A stretch of DNA of 64,000 bases, taken from assembly GCF_000802425.1 (NCBI RefSeq), contig NZ_JRUD01000002.1, forward strand, positions 62,001 to 126,000. The letters run 5' to 3'. The stretch is from Pseudomonas flexibilis. Lineage in GTDB: Bacteria; Pseudomonadota; Gammaproteobacteria; Pseudomonadales; Pseudomonadaceae. Both the position numbers and the translations under genes were made by a program. Below, one piece after another: positions 1 to 9,469 of this stretch (position 1 is its first letter; the number at the start of each line of letters is the position of its first letter). Under the pieces are notes generated by a model. It did no database searches. It saw only the letters and a program-made list of their open reading frames with translations, and was not told where the DNA came from.

Positions 1-2380
1 TGGCGGACACGGTGCTGCCCGGCTGCAGCGCCGGCGCCGGCAGGCTGACCGCGCTGATCGCCGCCAGCGCCTCGATGCTGCCCAGTTGCGCCTGCTCCAG
101 GGCCTGGGCTTGCTGGAAGCTGATGGGGTGGAAGCGCAGCCGGTCGCCGGGCTTGACCTGGCCCACCTTCCACAGCTCGGCCTTGGCGATGGTCACCGGG
201 CAGACGAAACCGCCGAGGCTCGGGCCGTCCTTGGTGAGGATCACCGGGAAGTCGCCGGTGAAGTTGATCGAGCCGATGGCGTATTCGCAGTCGTGTACGT
301 TGGACGGGTGCAGGCCGGCCTCGCCGCCGTCGGCGCGGGTCCAGCTCGGCTTTGGCCCGGACAGGCGCACGCCAAGGCGGTTGGAGTTGTAGTGCACTTC
401 CCATTCGGCGGCGAAGAACTCCTCGATGGCCTCGGGAGTAAAGAAGTCCGGCGCGCCATGCGGGCCGTAGAGCACGCCGATGTCCCAGGTGCTGCCGTAG
501 CTGGGGATCAGGCTGGCATGCGCGGCCTGCGGCGGCGCCACCGGGGCTGGCGTGGTGCAGGCTGGTAACGCCGGTTGGGAAATAGCCAGCATGTCGGCCG
601 GGCGCAGGGTACGGCCGGCGTGGCCGCCGAACTGGCCGAGGGCAAAGGTGGAGCGGCTGCCCAGGTACAGGGGCACGTCCAGGCCGTTGCGCACCGCCAG
701 GTAGGTGCGGCAGCCGCTGGCGGCGCGACCCAGCTTCAGCACCTGGCCGGCGCGCACCGGCAGCGGTTCCCAGTAGGCCACCGGCTCACCGTCCAGGATG
801 GCCGGGCAGTCGGCGCCGGTCAGGGCGATCGTCGCGTCGCAGTGGAATTTCAGGGTCGGGCCCTGCAGGGTGAACTCCAGGCCGGCGGCGCTGGCGTGGT
901 TGCCGACGATGCGGTTGGCCAGGCGGAAGGCATAGTCGTCCATCGGTCCGGACGGCGGCACGCCTATGTCCCAGTAGCCGAGGCGGCCAGGGAAATCCTG
1001 CACGCTGGAGTAAGTGCCCGGTTCCAGCACTTCGATGACGCTGGCGGTGTATTGGAAGCTGTCCAGCAGGCGGGTCCAGACCCGGCCCTCGGCGAAGCGC
1101 TCGTCGGCCACCACCTGGCGCAGGTAGTCCAGGTTGCTGGCGATGCCGTGCAGGCGGGTCTCGGCCAGGGCGGCCCCCAGCTTCTGCAGTGCTTCCTCGC
1201 GGCTGGTGCCGTGCACGATCAGCTTGGCGATCATCGGGTCGTAGAAGGCCGACACCTCGCTGCCGGTGCTGACCCAGCCATCCACTCGCACGCCTGCCGG
1301 AAAGTGCACATCGGTGAGCGCGCCCGGGCTGGGCTGGAAATTCTTCAGCGGGTCTTCGGCATACAGGCGCACCTCCATGGCCGCGCCCCGCGGAGCCTGG
1401 CCCAGCGCGTCCCAGTCCAGCGCGTCGCCGGCGGCCACGCGCAGCATGCATTCGATCAGGTCCAGGCCGGTGACCCTCTCGGTGACCGGGTGCTCCACCT
1501 GCAGGCGGGTGTTCACCTCCAGGAAATAGACGTCGTCGCGGGCGGCGTCGTAGATGAACTCCACGGTGCCGGCGCTGCGGTAGTTCACCGAGCTACCCAG
1601 TTGCACCGCGGCGGCATGCAGGCGTTCGCGGGTGGCCTGCGGCAGATTCGGCGCCGGGGTTTCCTCCACCACCTTCTGGTTGCGGCGCTGCAGGGAGCAG
1701 TCGCGCTCGCCGAGGGCGACCACGCGGCCCAGGCCGTCGCCGAAAATCTGCACCTCCACATGGCGCGCCTGATCGACGAAGCGCTCGAGGAACACACCCG
1801 CGTCGCTGAAGAACTGCTCGCCCATGCGTTTGACGCTTTCATAGGCGCTGGCCAGCGCCTCGGCATCGGCGCAGCGGGTCAGGCCGATACCGCCCCCTCC
1901 GGCGGTGGTCTTTAGCATCACCGGATAGCCGATCCGCTCGGCGGCGGCCAGGGCGTCTTCCAGGCTGCTCAGCAGACCGGTGCCCGGCGCCATCGGCACC
2001 CCGGCCTCGGCGGCCAGTTCGCGGGCGCGGTGCTTGAGGCCGAATTCCCGGATCTGCGCGGGCGTTGGGCCGACGAAGGCGATGCCGGCGGCCGAGCAGG
2101 CCTCGGCGAAGTCGGCGCTTTCCGAGAGGAAGCCGTAGCCGGGGTAGATGGCCTGGGCGCCGGTCTCGGCGGCCGCGGCGAGGATCTTGTCGACGCGCAG
2201 GTAGCTGTCGGCCGGCTTGTCGCCACCCAGGGCGATGGCCAGGTCGGCATCCCGCACGTGCTGGGCGTTGCGGTCGGCGTCGGAGTACACCGCCACGCTC
2301 TTCACGCCCAGGCGCTTGAGGGTGCGGATGGCGCGGACGGCGATCTCGCCACGATTGGCGATGAGGACGGTATCAAACAT
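1..2380 (-). CDS. uca: Urea carboxylase, N-terminal two thirds (3' end beyond window)
   Basis: Biotin-dependent ATP:urea carboxylase; it makes allophanate, which the neighbouring hydrolase then breaks down. About 793 codons are visible without a stop, out of roughly 1200 usual for the family. Residues 1-445 form a biotin carboxylase module: an N-terminal ANRGEIA motif, the PGYGFLSE motif, the glycine-rich GGGGIGL ATP-grasp loop near residue 160, and the MEVRLYAED motif. From about residue 450 (PGTYSSVQDFPGR) the KipA-like (AHS2) carboxyltransferase domain begins. The KipI-like and biotinyl domains lie outside the window. The ATG at 2380 has a good GGAGG site six bases upstream. The N-terminal half resembles AccC (14961-16313), but the KipA domain excludes acetyl-CoA or pyruvate carboxylase. 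Confidence 0.95.
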   Translation of the reverse strand, partial: MFDTVLIANRGEIAVRAIRTLKRLGVKSVAVYSDADRNAQHVRDADLAIALGGDKPADSYLRVDKILAAAAETGAQAIYPGYGFLSESADFAEACSAAGIAFVGPTPAQIREFGLKHRARELAAEAGVPMAPGTGLLSSLEDALAAAERIGYPVMLKTTAGGGGIGLTRCADAEALASAYESVKRMGEQFFSDAGVFLERFVDQARHVEVQIFGDGLGRVVALGERDCSLQRRNQKVVEETPAPNLPQATRERLHAAAVQLGSSVNYRSAGTVEFIYDAARDDVYFLEVNTRLQVEHPVTERVTGLDLIECMLRVAAGDALDWDALGQAPRGAAMEVRLYAEDPLKNFQPSPGALTDVHFPAGVRVDGWVSTGSEVSAFYDPMIAKLIVHGTSREEALQKLGAALAETRLHGIASNLDYLRQVVADERFAEGRVWTRLLDSFQYTASVIEVLEPGTYSSVQDFPGRLGYWDIGVPPSGPMDDYAFRLANRIVGNHASAAGLEFTLQGPTLKFHCDATIALTGADCPAILDGEPVAYWEPLPVRAGQVLKLGRAASGCRTYLAVRNGLDVPLYLGSRSTFALGQFGGHAGRTLRPADMLAISQPALPACTTPAPVAPPQAAHASLIPSYGSTWDIGVLYGPHGAPDFFTPEAIEEFFAAEWEVHYNSNRLGVRLSGPKPSWTRADGGEAGLHPSNVHDCEYAIGSINFTGDFPVILTKDGPSLGGFVCPVTIAKAELWKVGQVKPGDRLRFHPISFQQAQALEQAQLGSIEALAAISAVSLPAPALQPGSTVSA

Positions 2381-2498
2381 GGGTGGCCTCCGTGGCGAGA
2401 TCGCCGTGGTGGGCTACGCCCACCCGGCACTTTGACTTCGTCGCTGCGCCGCTTCGCGGATGGTCACCACGGTTGGTGATGAGGACGGTCTGAAACAT
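2373..2498 (-). CDS. Leader ORF of 41 codons starting with a copy of the uca N-terminus
   Basis: A short ORF fills the gap between allophanate hydrolase and urea carboxylase. It has an AAGGAG ribosome site at 2505-2510, seven bases before its ATG. Its first 12 codons (MFQTVLITNRGD) are a diverged copy of the first codons of uca ([12 protein letters not shown]). After that it reads into unrelated sequence with a GTGGGC/GCCCAC palindrome, and its TGA lies inside the third codon of uca. This arrangement would allow translational coupling atzF-leader-uca. It may equally be the relic of a 5' duplication with no function. No known family is recognised. Confidence 0.4.
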   Translation of the reverse strand: MFQTVLITNRGDHPRSGAATKSKCRVGVAHHGDLATEATHV

Positions 2499-2514
2499 GG
2501 CGCTCTCCTTGGCC

Positions 2515-4338
2515 TCAGGCCTTCACGGGGATGGCGTTCTGGGCGGCGATGAAGGCGCGCCAGCCGCCGAAGGGGGTGATGTCGCGGGCGCCTTGCAGGG
2601 CGTAGGGCTCGCAGATAAAGCCCTTCACCCAGCGGCCGTCGGCCAACTGCACGTTGCCGATGCCCAGCGGCGGCGGGATCTCCGCGACGAACTCGCCGAA
2701 GCGCGCCTGCGGCACGTCCCACAGCTCGACGATGATCGGTGCGCCTTCGGCCATGCGCGCCAGGCCAGGCTTGGGCGGCACGGTGCCGGGCAGGGCATAC
2801 AGGCGGTAGTGCGGGGCCGTGGTGGTCTGCTCGACGCGCACCGCGTCGCGGGTGGTGAGCTGGAAATTCAACGGCATACCGGTCAGGTGGGCGCCGACCA
2901 CCGCCACGCGCACACTGCCGGGTGCCTGGGGCAGTGGCGCAAGCTCCGGTAGCGGCCGCCCGGTGGCGCCGAGCGGTAGGGCCAGCGCCTGCTGCCAGCG
3001 CTGGCCGAGCGCGGCCAGGGCCTGGTCGCGCCAGGCGGGGGCGATGAAGGTGATGCCGGCCGGCAGACCGTCGGCGCGGAAACCGGCCGGCACGGCCAGG
3101 GCGCAGAGGTCGGCCAGGTTGGTGAAGTTGGTGTAGGTGCCGAACTGGCTGTTGAACAGCACCGGCTCCTGCTCCATTTCGGCCAGGGTGCGGATCGTCG
3201 GCGAGGTCGGCACCACCAGCGCGTCGAAGGGCGCCAGGGCCTCGTGGATGCAGCGGGCCAGCTCGGCGCGCAGGTATTCGGCGCCGTAGGCATCGCAGGC
3301 GCTGTACGGGTGGCCCTTGTCGACGATGCCACGCACCACCGGGTGGATGTGCTCCGCTGCGACGCCGGCCAGAGCCACGGTGCGCTCGGCCACCCAAGGG
3401 CCGTAGTAGAGCTGTTCGGCCAGGGTCTGGAACGGGCTGAAGTCGATCGGCGTCAGCTCGGCGCCCTGGGCTTTTAGCTGCTCCAGTGCTTGCAGGTAGA
3501 CCGTCTGGTTCTGGGTATCGCCGTAGAACTCCGGGTCGGCCGGGTAGGCCAGCTTCGCAGCGACCGGCACGCCGACCTTGGCGCTGCAAGGGTTGCTGCG
3601 GCTGAAGGCATCGCTCGGGTCGTAGCCGCCGGCCAGATTGGCCACCGCCAGGGCGTCGTTCACCGTCAGGGCGAACGCCGAGATGCAGTCCAGCGTGCGG
3701 CAGGCTGGCACCAGGCCGGTGGTCGATAGCCAGCCCTTGGTGGGCTTGAGACCGACGATGTTGTTGAAGCCGGCCGGTACGCGACCGGAGCCGGCGGTAT
3801 CGGTGCCCAGGGCGAAGGGCACCAGGCCGCGCGCCACCACGCTGGCCGAGCCGGAGCTGGAGCCGCCGCTGACATAGTCCGGGTTGAAGCTGTTGGGCAC
3901 CGCGCCGTAGGGCGAGCGGGTGCCGACCAGGCCGGTGGCGAACTGGTCCAGGTTGGTCTTGCCGATCAGGATGGCGCCGGCGGCGCGCAGGCGAGCGACC
4001 ACGTGGGCGTCGTCGCTGGCCCGGTAGGCGAAGGCAGGGCAGGCGGCGGTGGTGGGCCAGCCGGCGGCGTCGATATTGTCCTTGATGGCGAAGGGCACGC
4101 CGAACAGCGGCAGGGCCTCCCGCTGGCCGCCGGCGGCGTCGAGCAGGCGGTCGAGTGCGCCGAGCTGTTCATCCAGCTGGCTGCGGCTGGCCAGGGTGAT
4201 CCAGGCCGGATCGTCCGGGTTCAACTGATCGAGCAGGGCGTGGATCAGTTCGGCGGGGCTTATCCGGTTGCGGTAGGCCGCTTGCCAGTCGGCAAGGGTA
4301 AAGCCGAGGGGGGCGTTGGGCATGCTCTGAGGTTCCAT
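2515..4338 (-). CDS. atzF: Allophanate hydrolase
   Basis: Hydrolyses allophanate to ammonia and CO2, the second step of ATP-dependent urea breakdown; cytoplasmic. The 607 residues match the family length. The amidase-signature domain carries the Ser-cisSer-Lys triad: Lys86 (in IKDN), Ser161 within GGSSSGSA, and Ser184 in TAGSGRVPA (numbered from 4338). From about residue 480 comes the C-terminal domain of bacterial allophanate hydrolases, including GIGNVQLADG and FGGWRAF. It lies 16 bp upstream of the leader ORF and 134 bp upstream of uca, so the genes are probably co-transcribed. A second ATG at 4323 (MPNAPLG) is an equally possible start, since neither has a strong ribosome site. Confidence 0.95.
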   Translation of the reverse strand: MEPQSMPNAPLGFTLADWQAAYRNRISPAELIHALLDQLNPDDPAWITLASRSQLDEQLGALDRLLDAAGGQREALPLFGVPFAIKDNIDAAGWPTTAACPAFAYRASDDAHVVARLRAAGAILIGKTNLDQFATGLVGTRSPYGAVPNSFNPDYVSGGSSSGSASVVARGLVPFALGTDTAGSGRVPAGFNNIVGLKPTKGWLSTTGLVPACRTLDCISAFALTVNDALAVANLAGGYDPSDAFSRSNPCSAKVGVPVAAKLAYPADPEFYGDTQNQTVYLQALEQLKAQGAELTPIDFSPFQTLAEQLYYGPWVAERTVALAGVAAEHIHPVVRGIVDKGHPYSACDAYGAEYLRAELARCIHEALAPFDALVVPTSPTIRTLAEMEQEPVLFNSQFGTYTNFTNLADLCALAVPAGFRADGLPAGITFIAPAWRDQALAALGQRWQQALALPLGATGRPLPELAPLPQAPGSVRVAVVGAHLTGMPLNFQLTTRDAVRVEQTTTAPHYRLYALPGTVPPKPGLARMAEGAPIIVELWDVPQARFGEFVAEIPPPLGIGNVQLADGRWVKGFICEPYALQGARDITPFGGWRAFIAAQNAIPVKA

Positions 4339-4496
4339 CTTGTATCCAAGCGATGGAACGGACAGAGCAAGGGTGGTGCCAGGTTCGGAAAGGCCTGGAT
4401 TTTCAGGGCGTTACGCTCATATTCGGTGGCATTTCGCGCGCGATGCGCGGCGCCGACGCACCGGGGCGGGGCATGGGTGCGTGGTCGTGGTGCGAA

Positions 4497-4583
4497 CGCA
4501 GGCGGTCGGTGCCGTTCCGGCCGCCGCTGCGGATGCACCGAGGCCGCGAGCAGTGGCCAACGCCTGGCGTTGCCCCCCTACGG
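4497..4583. repeat. Palindromic GTAGGG-type repeat, copy 1
   Basis: About 87 bp that align over their whole length with the reverse complement of 56606-56695. Shared blocks include GGCGGTCGG, CCGGCCGCC, GATGCAC, CAGTGGCCAACGC, GCGTTGCCC and the CCCTACGG end. The last bases overlap the 3' end of the marC-family gene: the terminal GTAGGG of the element provides that gene's TAG stop. It has no coding content. Confidence 0.7.
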
Positions 4584-5174
4584 AATCAGGTAGCCCTGGA
4601 TGCCGGTGAAGATGATCTGCGCGGCCAGCGCACAGACGAACAGGCCCATCAGCCGGCTGACGATCTGCAGGCCCTGCTCGCCGAGCAGTTTTTCGAACTG
4701 GTTGGACAGGTAGAGCACCGTGCCGACGGTCAGTGCGGCCAGACCCAGCGCAGCGATGGTCACCAGCTTCTGGTCCCACTGGGTATCGGCCACGCCCATC
4801 ACCAGCAGGGCGCCGATGGTGCCGGGGCCGACGGTCAGCGGGATGGTCAGCGGCACGATGGTCACGTCCTGGTGGACGTTGTCGCTCTGCGCCACCGCCT
4901 TGCCCTGGGCCATGCCCAGCGCGGAGATGAACAGCACGCTGCCGGCGCCGATGCGGAAGGCGTCGATGGTGATGCCGAACAGGTCGAAGATGTAGCGACC
5001 GAACAGGTAGAGCAGCAGGCTGGCGATCAGCACGCCGGTGGCCACGCGCCAGGCCAGGTGCTTGCGTTCGCGCGGCGCATAGCCGCGGGTCATGCTGATG
5101 AAGCAGGAGAGCACGAAGAAGGGACTGTAAAGCACCAGCATCCGCAGATAGATACTGAACAGCTCGGCGATCAT
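4578..5174 (-). CDS. MarC-family (UPF0056) integral membrane protein
   Basis: The protein has 198 residues and six predicted membrane segments in the pattern of the MarC/YhgN family. Typical features are the N-terminal region with PFF, a central [12 protein letters not shown] block near residue 135, and hydrophobic segments spread over the full length. MarC was once linked to antibiotic resistance, but the family has no agreed function; transport is inferred only from topology. It sits between retS and the urea genes on the same strand, 97 bp after retS. Its TAG stop falls in a repeat element (4497-4583), so the original C-terminus may have been slightly altered. The length is close to that of family members, so the protein is probably intact. 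Confidence 0.9.
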   Translation of the reverse strand: MIAELFSIYLRMLVLYSPFFVLSCFISMTRGYAPRERKHLAWRVATGVLIASLLLYLFGRYIFDLFGITIDAFRIGAGSVLFISALGMAQGKAVAQSDNVHQDVTIVPLTIPLTVGPGTIGALLVMGVADTQWDQKLVTIAALGLAALTVGTVLYLSNQFEKLLGEQGLQIVSRLMGLFVCALAAQIIFTGIQGYLIP

Positions 5175-5270
5175 GGCGGGGGTGTCTCGGAAAACGGTGG
5201 GTTGAGCGGCGCGATTCTAGCCGAGCCGTCCGTTAAAAGCGCTGGTTGCGTGACCCGTCAGTCCGACCGG

Positions 5271-8021
5271 CTATCCGCTCAGCGCATGGCGGTGCAGGTC
5301 GCGCTCCAGCACCCAGTGATTGAGCAGCTCGCGCAGCTGCGAAAGCTCCACCGGCTTGGCGATGTGCCCGTCCATGCCGCACAGGCGCGCACGGTCCTTG
5401 TGCTCGCCGAGGATGTGCGCAGTCAGTGCCACCACCGGGGTGCGCGGGCGCTGTTCGCGGGCTTCCCATTCGCGCAGCTCGCGGGTGGCGGTGAAACCGT
5501 CCATGACGGGCATCTCGCAGTCCATCAGCACCAGGTCGTAGTGCTGCTCGCGCAGCGCCGCCAGGGCCTCCTCGCCGTTGCTGACGGTATCCGGCTCCAG
5601 GTTGAGCTTGCGCAGCATGCCGCGGATCACCTTGGTGGAGATGCTGTTGTCCTCGGCCACCAGGACGCGGAAATCGCTGGGCAGAGGGGGCAGTTCGGCC
5701 GGCATGGAAGGGCTGGCCGGCTGTTGCGGGCTGCGGCCCAGCTCTTCGGCCAGGGTGGCCTTGAGGGTATAGCCGGCCACCGGCTTGGCGAGGATGCGGC
5801 GAATGCCGGCGTTGCGGGCGATCACCTTGCTCGGTGCGCTGTTCACGCCGGTCAGCATGATCAGCAGGATGTCGCGGTTGAGGTGTGGGTCTTCCTTGAT
5901 CCGCGCGGCCAGTTGCAGGCCGCTCATGCCGGGCATGTCATGGTCGAGCAGCACCAGATCGAAATCGTTCTGCAGGTGCGCGCGGGTGCGCAGCATGGCC
6001 AGCGCCTCGCGACCGGAGGCCACCGCCACGGCCTGCATGCCCCAGGCGGCGCACTGCTGGACCAGCACCTTGCGGCAGATTTCGTTGTCGTCGACGATCA
6101 GCACCCGCGCGTCGTGCAGCGGCTCGTCCAGATCGCCCGGCGCCTGGCGCAGCTGCGCGGCATCCAGGGGCAGGCTCAGCGACAGGGTGTTGCCGCGCAG
6201 TTCGCCGGCCTGCACGCCGAACTCGCCCTCCATCAGCAGGGTCAGCTGGCGGGCGATGATCAGACCCAGGCGCCCACCATTGCGACTGGCAGAGAGCAGG
6301 TCGGGACTGTGCAGCGCCGCATTCAGCAGCGCCTGGCGTTCGCTCTCCGGCAGTGGCGCACCGCTGTCCTGCACGGTAATACGCAGCTGTTCGCCGTCGA
6401 GGGCGGCGGCCAGCAGGATCTCGCCGTCCTGGGTCTGGCGGAAAGCGTTGTCCAGCAGGCTGACCAGCACCTGGCGCAGGCGGGTCGGGTCGCCGGCGAT
6501 CACCCGAGGCAACTGCGGCTGCACGAAACCGATCAGCTCGATCTTCTGCTGCTCGGCCCGCGCGCGGAACATGCCCAGGCAATCCTCGATCAGCGCGCCG
6601 AGATCGAAGGCCACGTCATCCAGCTCGATCTGTCCGGATTCCAGCCGGGAGATGTCGAGAATCTCGTTGATCAGAATGAGCAGTTCGTTGCCTGCACCAT
6701 GGATGGTCTGCACGTAGTCGCGCTGCTTGCTGGACAGCTGGGTGCCGAGCAGCAGTTCGCTCATGCCCAGCACGCCGTTCATCGGCGTGCGGATTTCATG
6801 GCTGATCTTGGCCAGGAAGTCGGCCTTGGTGCGCAGTTCGGCGCGGTTCACCGCGTCGTCGGTGCGCGCCTGGGCTCGCTGCATGGCGTCCCGGTGCTGG
6901 CGCTGGCGCAGGGCCAGGCACAGCAGCACACCGGCCATGCCCAAGGCGACGTAGATGCTGGCGACCAGCGCGACGTGAGGCAGTTGTGCCAGGCCGAGCA
7001 TCACAGGCATGACCAGCAGGATGGTGAAGAACTGCAGCAGCATGGCCAGACCGACCTGGCCCACAGCCACCTGGCCGGAGCGGTAGCGGCGCCCTGCCAG
7101 GTAGCCCACGACGGCGGGGACGGTCAGCAGCGCCAGATACATCAGCGGACTGAACCAGTGCGCCAGCGGCGGATAGACCAGCAACAGGAAGGGCAGCGCC
7201 GTCAGCCACAGGGTGGCGCGCTGCAGGAGGCGCTCCAGCACAGAGGGCGACGAGAAGAAGTCGCGGGCGAACAGCTGCAGACCGAGCAGGCCCAGCAGGG
7301 CGAACAGATCGCCGATCAGGGTTTGCGGCACCCCGAGACGCCTGGAGAACTCCATGAGCAGGCCAAGATGCGCCATGGCGCAGATCAGCAGTGAGGCGTG
7401 CAGGGCTGCCAGCCAGACAAAGCCCAGGCTGCGCGTGATGCCAGCGTAGATCAGGCAATAGACCAGCAGGGCGAAGAGTGCCCCGATCAGCGCGCCGTTC
7501 AGGTAGCTCGGCTGGCCGTGGCTGATCAGCGCTTGCTCATCCAGCACCTGCATCCAGCCACGCAACGCGTGGTAGCTGCCCAGGCGCAGGTACACCTCGC
7601 GCGCCTGGCCATCGTAGGGCAGGCGCGCGAAATAGGCCTGCCCCGCGCGAATGACCTCCGCCTGCTGCGGATGGCGTTCCCCGGAGGTGAAATGGGTGAT
7701 CGGCTCGCCGCGCTCGAACAGGAAGTAGTCAATCTCCTGCGCCTTGGGGGCGAGCAGCCACAGCCAGCGCGGGGCATCGAGTGGCGGCAGGCTGACGTGC
7801 AGCCAGAGCGCACCGGGCGACGGGGGGCGGGAGAAGCTGGCAGAGGCCAGGGGCCGGAAGGGCGCTTCGCGCACGTCATCAAGGGCCAGTCGGCCGCTGG
7901 TGTCGTCGAACAGACTCCAGCGCAGCGCAGGCTCGGCGTGCGCTGCGGCCAGGGTGGCCGTGGCCAGGAGGCTGAGCAACAGCGCCATGAGTACTGCAAT
8001 CACTCTCCTTGACTGCTGCAC
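5271..8021 (-). CDS. retS: RetS-type hybrid sensor histidine kinase
   Basis: Inner-membrane hybrid kinase that in P. aeruginosa blocks GacS and so sets the choice between acute (type III secretion) and chronic (biofilm, type VI secretion) behaviour through RsmY/RsmZ. Order: signal peptide; periplasmic 7TMR-DISM extracellular domain (about 30-170); seven membrane segments (about 180-370); HisKA with KISHEIRTPMNG (His408); HATPase with NAF and DSGAP motifs; receiver 1 (Asp693 in LLDHDMPG); receiver 2 (Asp834 in LMDCEMPVMDG). The identification rests on this architecture plus the purH-purD-retS order. I prefer the GTG at 8021 because it gives an arginine-rich start to the signal peptide and lies about 30 bases after a clear promoter; the ATG at 7988 is the alternative. 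About 916 residues. Confidence 0.93.
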   Translation of the reverse strand: MQQSRRVIAVLMALLLSLLATATLAAAHAEPALRWSLFDDTSGRLALDDVREAPFRPLASASFSRPPSPGALWLHVSLPPLDAPRWLWLLAPKAQEIDYFLFERGEPITHFTSGERHPQQAEVIRAGQAYFARLPYDGQAREVYLRLGSYHALRGWMQVLDEQALISHGQPSYLNGALIGALFALLVYCLIYAGITRSLGFVWLAALHASLLICAMAHLGLLMEFSRRLGVPQTLIGDLFALLGLLGLQLFARDFFSSPSVLERLLQRATLWLTALPFLLLVYPPLAHWFSPLMYLALLTVPAVVGYLAGRRYRSGQVAVGQVGLAMLLQFFTILLVMPVMLGLAQLPHVALVASIYVALGMAGVLLCLALRQRQHRDAMQRAQARTDDAVNRAELRTKADFLAKISHEIRTPMNGVLGMSELLLGTQLSSKQRDYVQTIHGAGNELLILINEILDISRLESGQIELDDVAFDLGALIEDCLGMFRARAEQQKIELIGFVQPQLPRVIAGDPTRLRQVLVSLLDNAFRQTQDGEILLAAALDGEQLRITVQDSGAPLPESERQALLNAALHSPDLLSASRNGGRLGLIIARQLTLLMEGEFGVQAGELRGNTLSLSLPLDAAQLRQAPGDLDEPLHDARVLIVDDNEICRKVLVQQCAAWGMQAVAVASGREALAMLRTRAHLQNDFDLVLLDHDMPGMSGLQLAARIKEDPHLNRDILLIMLTGVNSAPSKVIARNAGIRRILAKPVAGYTLKATLAEELGRSPQQPASPSMPAELPPLPSDFRVLVAEDNSISTKVIRGMLRKLNLEPDTVSNGEEALAALREQHYDLVLMDCEMPVMDGFTATRELREWEAREQRPRTPVVALTAHILGEHKDRARLCGMDGHIAKPVELSQLRELLNHWVLERDLHRHALSG

Positions 8022-8057
8022 GACAACTCTCGTCTCGATCCGTGAAAAAAGTGGTCG

Positions 8058-8085
8058 ATTATAGACATCGATCCACAGGGTTAAA
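8058..8085 (-). promoter_or_regulatory. Sigma-70 promoter of retS
   Basis: On the minus strand a TTTAAC -35 box (8080-8085) is followed after 16 bases by a perfect TATAAT -10 box (8058-8063). Transcription would start near 8051, about 30 bases before the preferred GTG start. The -35 box begins two bases beyond the terminator of purD, so retS appears to be insulated from the purine operon. Confidence 0.75.
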
Positions 8086-8086
8086 C

Positions 8087-8116
8087 AAAAAAGACGGATA
8101 AAAATCCGTCTTTTTC
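8087..8116 (-). terminator. Rho-independent terminator after purD
   Basis: A 12-bp stem (AAAAAGACGGAT paired with ATCCGTCTTTTT) with a short A/T loop and a run of six T on the minus strand. It lies 25 bp downstream of the purD stop. The mirrored A/T tracts mean it could also act on the plus strand, but no plus-strand gene ends here. Confidence 0.85.
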
Positions 8117-8140
8117 GGGCAGCTGTGCAGGAGTTTCCGA

Positions 8141-9430
8141 TTAACGGTTCTGCTCGCGGGCAATGGCGCGATAGCCAATGTCCTTGCGATAGAACATGCC
8201 GTTCCAGCGGATCTTCTCTGCCAGGCGGTAGGCCTGCTGCTGGGCGTCGGATACCGTGCGGCCGATGGCGGTGGCACACAGCACGCGGCCACCGGCGGTG
8301 ACCACCTGGCCCTGGGCATTCAGCGCGGTGCCGGCATGGAACACCTTGCCGTCCAGTTGCGCGGCGTCGGCCAGGCCTTCGATCACGTCACCCTTGGCGT
8401 AGTCGCCCGGGTAGCCGCCGGCGGCCAGCACCACGCCCACGGTGGGACGCGGGTCCCAGGTGGCTTCGACCTTGTTCAGCGCCTTGGCCAGCGCGGCCTC
8501 GACCAGCAGCACCAGCGAGGATTCCAGTCGGCACATGATCGGCTGGGTTTCCGGGTCGCCAAAGCGGCAGTTGAACTCGATGACCTTGGGGGCGCCGCTC
8601 TGGTCGATCATCAGGCCGGCGTACAGGAAGCCGGTGTAGACGTTGCCTTCACTGGCCATGCCGCGCACGGTCGGGTAGATGATCTCGTCCATCACGCGCT
8701 GGTGCACGGCGTCGGTGACTACCGGCGCGGGGGAATAAGCGCCCATGCCGCCGGTGTTCGGACCGGTGTCGCCGTCGCCGACGCGCTTGTGGTCCTGGCT
8801 GGTGGCCATGGGCAGCACATTTTCGCCGTCGACCATGACGATGAAGCTGGCTTCCTCGCCGTCGAGGAATTCCTCGATGACCACGCGCGAACCGGCGTCA
8901 CCGAAGGCGTTGCCGGAGAGCATGTCGCGCACGGCGGCTTCGGCTTCTTCGAGGGTCATGGCGACGATCACGCCCTTGCCGGCGGCCAGGCCGTCGGCCT
9001 TGATGACGATCGGCGCGCCCTTTTCACGCAGGTAGGCCAGTGCCGGTTCCACTTCGGTGAAGTTCTGGTAGTCGGCGGTGGGAATCTTGTGGCGGGCCAG
9101 GAAGTCCTTGGTGAACGCTTTGGAGCCTTCCAGCTGCGCGGCGGCGGCGGTCGGGCCGAAGATGTCCAGGCCGCGCGAGCGGAACAGGTCGACCACGCCC
9201 TTCACCAGCGGCGCTTCCGGGCCGACGATGGTCAGCTGCACGTTCTTCGCGGCGAAGTCGGCCAGCGCCTCGATGTTCAGCACGTCGATGGCGACGTTCT
9301 CGCACTTGGCTTCGGTGGCGGTGCCGGCGTTGCCGGGGGCGACGAAGACCTTCGCGACGCGCGAATCCTGCGCGACCTTCCAGGCCAGCGCGTGCTCGCG
9401 ACCGCCGCTGCCGATGATCAGTACGTTCAT
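8141..9430 (-). CDS. purD: Phosphoribosylamine-glycine ligase (GAR synthetase)
   Basis: Joins 5-phosphoribosylamine and glycine with ATP to give GAR, the second step of purine synthesis. The 429 residues are the usual length. The N-terminal domain has [13 protein letters not shown] at residues 6-18 and the [10 protein letters not shown] motif; the ATP-grasp core has [12 protein letters not shown] near residue 142 and the metal-site region FNCRFGDPE near 285. It lies downstream of purH on the same strand with a 118-bp gap that holds a repeat, and is followed by its own terminator. Confidence 0.97.
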   Translation of the reverse strand: MNVLIIGSGGREHALAWKVAQDSRVAKVFVAPGNAGTATEAKCENVAIDVLNIEALADFAAKNVQLTIVGPEAPLVKGVVDLFRSRGLDIFGPTAAAAQLEGSKAFTKDFLARHKIPTADYQNFTEVEPALAYLREKGAPIVIKADGLAAGKGVIVAMTLEEAEAAVRDMLSGNAFGDAGSRVVIEEFLDGEEASFIVMVDGENVLPMATSQDHKRVGDGDTGPNTGGMGAYSPAPVVTDAVHQRVMDEIIYPTVRGMASEGNVYTGFLYAGLMIDQSGAPKVIEFNCRFGDPETQPIMCRLESSLVLLVEAALAKALNKVEATWDPRPTVGVVLAAGGYPGDYAKGDVIEGLADAAQLDGKVFHAGTALNAQGQVVTAGGRVLCATAIGRTVSDAQQQAYRLAEKIRWNGMFYRKDIGYRAIAREQNR

Positions 9431-9469
9431 TTCTCTCTCCCAATGGGGGCGGGCCTGCGGCCCGCTCGG

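Noticed and set aside
575-1915. Plus-strand ORF of 446 codons opposite uca
   Set aside because: The minus strand reads without a stop through biotin carboxylase and KipA domains, so the plus frame is a shadow.
4353-7394. Plus-strand ORF of 1013 codons opposite retS
   Set aside because: Gln/His/Ala-rich translation without domains, lying antisense to a well-supported kinase; typical of high-GC shadow frames.
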